From an uncultured Pseudomonas sp. (GTDB taxonomy: Bacteria; Pseudomonadota; Gammaproteobacteria; Pseudomonadales; Pseudomonadaceae), in assembly GCA_943914515.1 (NCBI GenBank), contig CALUCI010000103.1:1-18232 (forward strand): 18,232 nt of DNA. The letters are read 5' to 3'. Shown here in pieces: positions 14,970-18,232 of this stretch; the stretch's first letter is position 1, and the number at the start of each line of letters is the position of its first letter. The translations under genes and the position numbers were made by a program. Under the pieces are notes generated by a model. That model saw nothing but the letters and a program-made list of their open reading frames with translations, did no database searches and was not told where the DNA came from.

Positions 14970-15863
14970 ATGGTCCAACCGCAGTGGAATCTTGAGCAGG
15001 TTCGCCTGTTCGTCGAGGTGGCCGAGCAGCGTTCGTTTTCGGCGGTGGCGCGATCGCAAAGGCGGGCGCAGTCGGCGGTGAGCAACGCCATTGCGCTGCT
15101 GGAAGAAGACCTGGGCCTGAGCCTGTTCGAGCGTAGCAGCGGCCGCCAGCCGTCGCTGACCGAAGCTGGCGCGGCGTTGCTGGAGGATGCCCGCGAGTTG
15201 CTGCGCCAGTGCGAGCGTCTCGAAGGCCGGGCGTCGGCGTTACTGCGCGGCCAGGAGCCGTGCCTGCGCCTGGCCCATGACGAAGCCATGCCCTATGCGC
15301 CGGTCATCGAGAGCCTTGATGAGCTGTCGCGGCGTTTCCCGTTGCTCGAGGTTCAACTGGCGAGCAGCGCCCAGGGCGATGTGGCGCGGCAACTGGTCGA
15401 GCGCCGCGCCGACCTCGGTCTGCTGTTTCATCACCAGCGCGTGCCGGATGCGCTGGAGCGCCGGGCGCTGGGCAGCATCGAGATGGTCACCGTGTGCACG
15501 CACGGGCACCCGCTGACCCGGCTGGACCGGGTCAGTTGCGAGCATCTGGCCCGGCATCGGCAATTGCTGGTCAACCCGCGCGACAGCGGTTACGCCGGCG
15601 GCGAACCGGCCAGCCCGCTGGTGTGGCGGGCGGACAGTTTCTACATCGTGGCCGAACTGCTGATACGCGGGCTTGGTTGGGCCTGGTTGCCGCGGCACGT
15701 GGTGCAGTACCCGACGTATCAACAGCACATGGTCGAGCTGGACTGCGAATGGCACCCGCCGGCGTTGGTGGTGGAGCTGGCCTGGCGCCGCGACGAGCCG
15801 CTGGGGCCGGCGGCGCAGTGGCTGGCGGAGCGCTTTGCGGTGCATCTGCGGGCGGTGGGATGA
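14970..15863 (+). CDS. LysR-type transcriptional regulator
   Basis: 297 residues, typical of the family. The N-terminal winged helix-turn-helix (about 6-65) begins WNLEQVRLFVEVAEQRSFSAVA and ends with LFERSSGRQPSLTEAG. The C-terminal effector-binding part (about 90-297) has two lobes of the periplasmic-binding-protein type. The ATG at 14970 has GGAG 9 bases upstream. The gene is divergent from emrE, and a LysR-type box (14945-14965) covers its ribosome site, so it probably controls emrE (and perhaps the downstream oxidoreductases) and itself. The effector is unknown; an EmrE substrate or an oxidoreductase substrate are reasonable guesses. Lysine, cysteine or metabolite specificity cannot be read from the sequence. 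Confidence 0.92.
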   Translation: MVQPQWNLEQVRLFVEVAEQRSFSAVARSQRRAQSAVSNAIALLEEDLGLSLFERSSGRQPSLTEAGAALLEDARELLRQCERLEGRASALLRGQEPCLRLAHDEAMPYAPVIESLDELSRRFPLLEVQLASSAQGDVARQLVERRADLGLLFHHQRVPDALERRALGSIEMVTVCTHGHPLTRLDRVSCEHLARHRQLLVNPRDSGYAGGEPASPLVWRADSFYIVAELLIRGLGWAWLPRHVVQYPTYQQHMVELDCEWHPPALVVELAWRRDEPLGPAAQWLAERFAVHLRAVG

Positions 15864-15872
15864 TTTCTCGAG

Positions 15873-15900
15873 CCCTATCGCTGGCTTGCCAGCGATGGGG
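15873..15900. repeat. REP-like palindrome between the LysR gene and waaA
   Basis: ATCGCTGGC (15877-15885) and GCCAGCGAT (15888-15896) form a perfect 9-bp stem around TT. CCC (15873-15875) and GGG continue the stem after a bulged T. It resembles the short 'GCTGGC...GCCAGC' intergenic repeats of P. putida/P. fluorescens genomes. No T-tract follows, so a terminator role is doubtful. Confidence 0.7.
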
Positions 15901-15922
15901 TCCGAAAAGGCACCAAAGCTTG

Positions 15923-15928
15923 TAAACT
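15923..15928 (+). promoter_or_regulatory. Possible -10 box of waaA
   Basis: TAAACT lies 8 bases before the waaA ATG (15937). A start 6-8 bases after the hexamer would fall at about 15934-15936, giving an almost leaderless message. No convincing -35 is seen, so this is tentative. Confidence 0.3.
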
Positions 15929-15936
15929 TCCGCGCC

Positions 15937-17211
15937 ATGAACAGAACCCTCTATACCCTGCTGTTTCACCTGGGCCTGCCGCTGGTTGCGCTGCGCCTGT
16001 TCCTGCGTGGGCGCAAGGCGCCGGCCTACCGCGAGCGCATCGGCGAGCGCTTTGGCTTCGGCCTGCCGCCGCTGCAGCCAGGCGGTATCTGGGTGCATGC
16101 CGTGTCGGTGGGCGAAAGCATCGCCGCCGCGCCGATGATCCGCGCGCTGCTGGCGCGTTATCCACAGTTGCCGATCACCGTGACCTGCATGACCCCGACC
16201 GGCTCCGAGCGGATCAAGGCCCTGTTCGCCAACGAAGCGCGTATCCAGCACTGTTACCTGCCTTACGACCTGCCGTGGGCGGCGGCGCGTTTCCTCGATC
16301 GGGCCCGGCCCAGGCTGGCGGTGATCATGGAAACCGAGTTGTGGCCCAACCACATCCACCAGTGCGCCAGACACGGCATTCCGGTGGCGCTGGCCAATGC
16401 CCGCTTGTCCGAGCGCTCGGCCCGCGGCTACGCGCGCTTTGCCGGGCTGACCCGGCCGATGCTGGCGGAAATGAGCCTGTTCGCGGTCCAGACCGAGACC
16501 GAGGCGCAGCGCTTCCGCGACCTCGGTGCGCGGCCCGAGTGCGTGCAGGTCACCGGCTCGATCAAGTTCGACCTGACCATCGATGCGCAACTGCGTGAGC
16601 GCGCCGCGCAATTGCGCGGGCAGTGGCAGGCGCAGCAGCGGCCGGTATGGATCGCCGCCAGTACCCATGAAGGCGAAGACGAGTTGATCCTCGCCGCGCA
16701 CCGGCAGTTGCTGGAGCATCACGGTGACGCGCTGCTGATCCTGGTACCGCGCCACCCGGAACGCTTCAACGCGGTCTTCGAGTTGAGCGCGGCGCAATTC
16801 CCGACGCTACGCCGTTCTACCGGTGCGGCGGTGCAGGCCGATACGCAGGTGCTGGTCGGCGACACCATGGGCGAGTTGCTGTTTCTCTACGCTTTGGCTG
16901 ATATCGCCTTCGTCGGCGGCAGCCTGGTGGCCAACGGCGGGCACAATCCGCTGGAGCCGGCGGCGCTGGCCTTGCCGGTGATCATGGGGCCGCACGTGTT
17001 CAACTTCCTTGAAATCAGCGCACTGCTGCGCGAGGCCGGCGCCTTGCAGGACGTTGACGATGCCGAAGGTCTGGCTGCGGCGGTACGGCGGCTGATCGAG
17101 CTGCCGCGCGATGCGCGCAAGATGGGTGAGGCGGGCGTGGCGGTGATGCGGGCCAATCAGGGCGCGCTGCAGCGGTTGCTGGATGGCTTGGGCGCGCTGC
17201 TCAAAATCTGA
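15937..17211 (+). CDS. waaA: 3-deoxy-D-manno-octulosonic acid (Kdo) transferase WaaA
   Basis: 424 residues, against 425 in E. coli WaaA (KdtA). A membrane-attachment helix comes first (LLFHLGLPLVALRLF). Then come RERIGERFGF and WVHAVSVGE, where E60 matches the catalytic Glu60 of E. coli, then METELWPN (131-138) and VTGSIKFD. The donor half has GDTMGELLFLYALADIAFVGGSLV and GGHNPLEPAAL. It is a GT-B (GT30) enzyme at the inner face of the inner membrane that adds Kdo from CMP-Kdo to lipid IVA. The start is fixed by the family N-terminus MNRTLYTLLFHLGLP; a longer frame to 15673 lies inside the LysR gene. There is no Shine-Dalgarno before the ATG. It is convergent with a TolC-family gene across a REPIN. 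Confidence 0.97.
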   Translation: MNRTLYTLLFHLGLPLVALRLFLRGRKAPAYRERIGERFGFGLPPLQPGGIWVHAVSVGESIAAAPMIRALLARYPQLPITVTCMTPTGSERIKALFANEARIQHCYLPYDLPWAAARFLDRARPRLAVIMETELWPNHIHQCARHGIPVALANARLSERSARGYARFAGLTRPMLAEMSLFAVQTETEAQRFRDLGARPECVQVTGSIKFDLTIDAQLRERAAQLRGQWQAQQRPVWIAASTHEGEDELILAAHRQLLEHHGDALLILVPRHPERFNAVFELSAAQFPTLRRSTGAAVQADTQVLVGDTMGELLFLYALADIAFVGGSLVANGGHNPLEPAALALPVIMGPHVFNFLEISALLREAGALQDVDDAEGLAAAVRRLIELPRDARKMGEAGVAVMRANQGALQRLLDGLGALLKI

Positions 17212-17221
17212 TCAATACGCT

Positions 17222-17291
17222 TGTAGGAGCGGGTTCACCCGCGATGCGTTGGTGAATCCACCACTGCATCGCGGGTGAACCCGCTCCTACA
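17222..17291. repeat. REPIN: perfect inverted REP pair, possible bidirectional terminator
   Basis: A 26-base arm (17222-17247) that begins TGTAGGAGCGGG and ends GATGC is repeated exactly in inverted form at 17266-17291, around 18 bases. Each arm carries its own palindrome, GCGGGT-TC-ACCCGC. The middle also folds (TGGTG-AATC-CACCA, 17250-17263). This is the well-known 'TGTAGGAGCGGG' REP type of P. putida and P. fluorescens. It sits between convergent genes and is followed on the + strand by GCGTTTTTA, so it can serve as a terminator for waaA. Confidence 0.92.
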
Positions 17292-17297
17292 GCGTTT

Positions 17298-18232
17298 TTA
17301 CGGGCGGGCCTCGAAGTTGGCTTTGGCCGCTGCCGCCAGGTCTGGTGGCAGGAAGTCTTTGTCCGGGTTGTAGTCCGGTTTCAGCCAGCGCCCCAGGTCC
17401 TGCAGGTCTTGCGGGCTGAGCGTGCCCGCCGCCTGCTTGAGCCGCAGGTTGTCGAGGATGTAGTCGTAGCGGGTGTTGTTGTAGTCGCGCACCGAGGTGT
17501 AGAGCTGACGCTGCGCATCGAGTACGTCGACGATGTTGCGCGTGCCGACCTGGTAACCGATTTCGGTGGCTTCCAGGGCGCTCTGGTTGGAGATGATCGA
17601 CTGTTTGCGCGCCTGCACCTGTTCGACATCGGTGTTCACTGCGCGGTGCAGGTTGCGGGTGTTTTCCACCACCTGGCGGCGCAGGCTTTCACGCTGCTGT
17701 TCGCTCTGGCTCAGGCGCTGGTACGCCTCGCGCACCTGCGAGCTGGTCAGGCCGCCGCTGTACAGCGGGATGTTCAGTTGCAGGCCGATGCTGGTCTGCT
17801 CGACATCGCCACGGTACGGCTGGCCGGTGAGGTTCGGGTTGGTGAAGCCGAGGCTGTCGTTGTCACCCTTCTGGTAGCGCGCCACCGCATCGACGGTCGG
17901 GGCATGGCCGGCCTTGCGCTGGCGCAGGGTTTCTTCGGCAGAGGTGACGGCGTAGTTGGTGGCCTGCAGGTTGAGGTTCTGCTGGGTGGCGGTATCGACC
18001 CAGGCCTTGGCGTCGTTCGGCGTTGGCACCTGGATCGGCAGGGTGTGGACCACGCCCTGCAGCGCGTTGTAGTCGCGGTTGGTCAGGGTCACCAGGGCCT
18101 GGAAGGCGTCCTGCACGCGGCGCTCGGCGATGATCCGGTTGGCCCGCGCGGTGTCGTAGCTGGCCTGGGATTGCAGTACGTCGGTCTTGTCCGAGAGGCC
18201 GACATCGAAGCGCTCGTTGGACTGGTCGAGCT
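17298..18232 (-). CDS. tolC: TolC-family outer membrane channel protein, C-terminal part (5' end outside window)
   Basis: About 311 residues are visible. The frame stays open past the GTG at 18116 to the window edge, so the N-terminus and signal peptide are missing. The family signature is seen in VGLSDKTDVLQSQASYDTARAN, in LNIPLYSGGLTSSQVREAYQRLSQSEQQRESLRRQVVENTRN and in the second repeat VGTRNIVDVLDAQRQLY, the tandem helical repeats that build the periplasmic tunnel. TolC homotrimers form the exit duct for type I secretion and RND/MFS/ABC efflux systems. This one looks like the type-I-secretion TolC branch (OpmH-like in P. aeruginosa), but no partner pump is in the window. The stop TAA is at 17300-17298, beside the REPIN. 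Confidence 0.9.
   Translation of the reverse strand, partial: LDQSNERFDVGLSDKTDVLQSQASYDTARANRIIAERRVQDAFQALVTLTNRDYNALQGVVHTLPIQVPTPNDAKAWVDTATQQNLNLQATNYAVTSAEETLRQRKAGHAPTVDAVARYQKGDNDSLGFTNPNLTGQPYRGDVEQTSIGLQLNIPLYSGGLTSSQVREAYQRLSQSEQQRESLRRQVVENTRNLHRAVNTDVEQVQARKQSIISNQSALEATEIGYQVGTRNIVDVLDAQRQLYTSVRDYNNTRYDYILDNLRLKQAAGTLSPQDLQDLGRWLKPDYNPDKDFLPPDLAAAAKANFEARP

Noticed and set aside
1..18232. Search for CRISPR arrays, tRNA genes, insertion sequences, toxin-antitoxin pairs or phage genes
   Set aside because: No regularly spaced repeats, cloverleaf, transposase or phage-like protein was found by eye; the window is ordinary core chromosome.

Overview
The window looks like chromosomal DNA of a Pseudomonas species, most likely of the P. 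putida/P. fluorescens type. GC is high (one hand-counted stretch in hldE has 86 G+C in 120 bases). The proteins read like Pseudomonas core-lipopolysaccharide enzymes. Two intergenic palindromes (15873-15900 and 17222-17291) are of the REP/REPIN kind common in these genomes. From memory, the gene order follows the P. aeruginosa PA5005-PA4996 core-LPS block and then PA4992-PA4988; this order was not checked against a database.

Region 1 (1-7304, + strand) is a tightly packed outer-core LPS operon: the C-terminal part of a carbamoyltransferase (wapO), a GT4 glycosyltransferase (wapH), a mig-14-type acyltransferase-fold protein, a PIG-L deacetylase (dnpA), a glycosyltransferase (ssg), a GT-A glycosyltransferase with a C-terminal membrane tail, and the O-antigen ligase waaL. 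Most junctions overlap or lie within a few bases, so translational coupling is likely. A strong hairpin with a UACG tetraloop ends the block.

Region 2 (7341-11437) has a small kinase-fold protein on the - strand, divergent from msbA (lipid A-core flippase). hldE (ADP-heptose synthesis) follows msbA on the + strand. msbA and hldE each have a near-identical extended -10 promoter element. A long bidirectional terminator (11450-11488) closes the region.

Region 3 (11492-14881, - strand) reads from high to low coordinates: an EmrE-type small multidrug transporter, an FAD-dependent oxidoreductase, an aldo/keto reductase overlapping it by 4 bases, and an unrecognised protein with a degenerate Nudix-like box. 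emrE is divergent from a LysR-type regulator (14970-15863), and a clear LysR-type operator lies between them.

Region 4 (15864-18232) holds a REP palindrome, waaA (Kdo transferase) with almost no leader, a perfect REPIN, and on the - strand the C-terminal part of a TolC-family outer membrane protein that runs off the window.

Together the genes cover ADP-heptose supply (hldE), Kdo addition (waaA), outer-core assembly and modification (wapO, wapH, ssg, the GT-A protein), flipping (msbA) and O-antigen attachment (waaL). Envelope-defence genes (mig-14, dnpA, emrE, a TolC homologue) are mixed in. I found no mobile element, tRNA, rRNA, CRISPR array or clearly new system. The most interesting items are a kinase-fold protein lacking the usual catalytic Asp, the degenerate Nudix-like protein, the emrE/LysR operator, and the shared msbA/hldE promoter.
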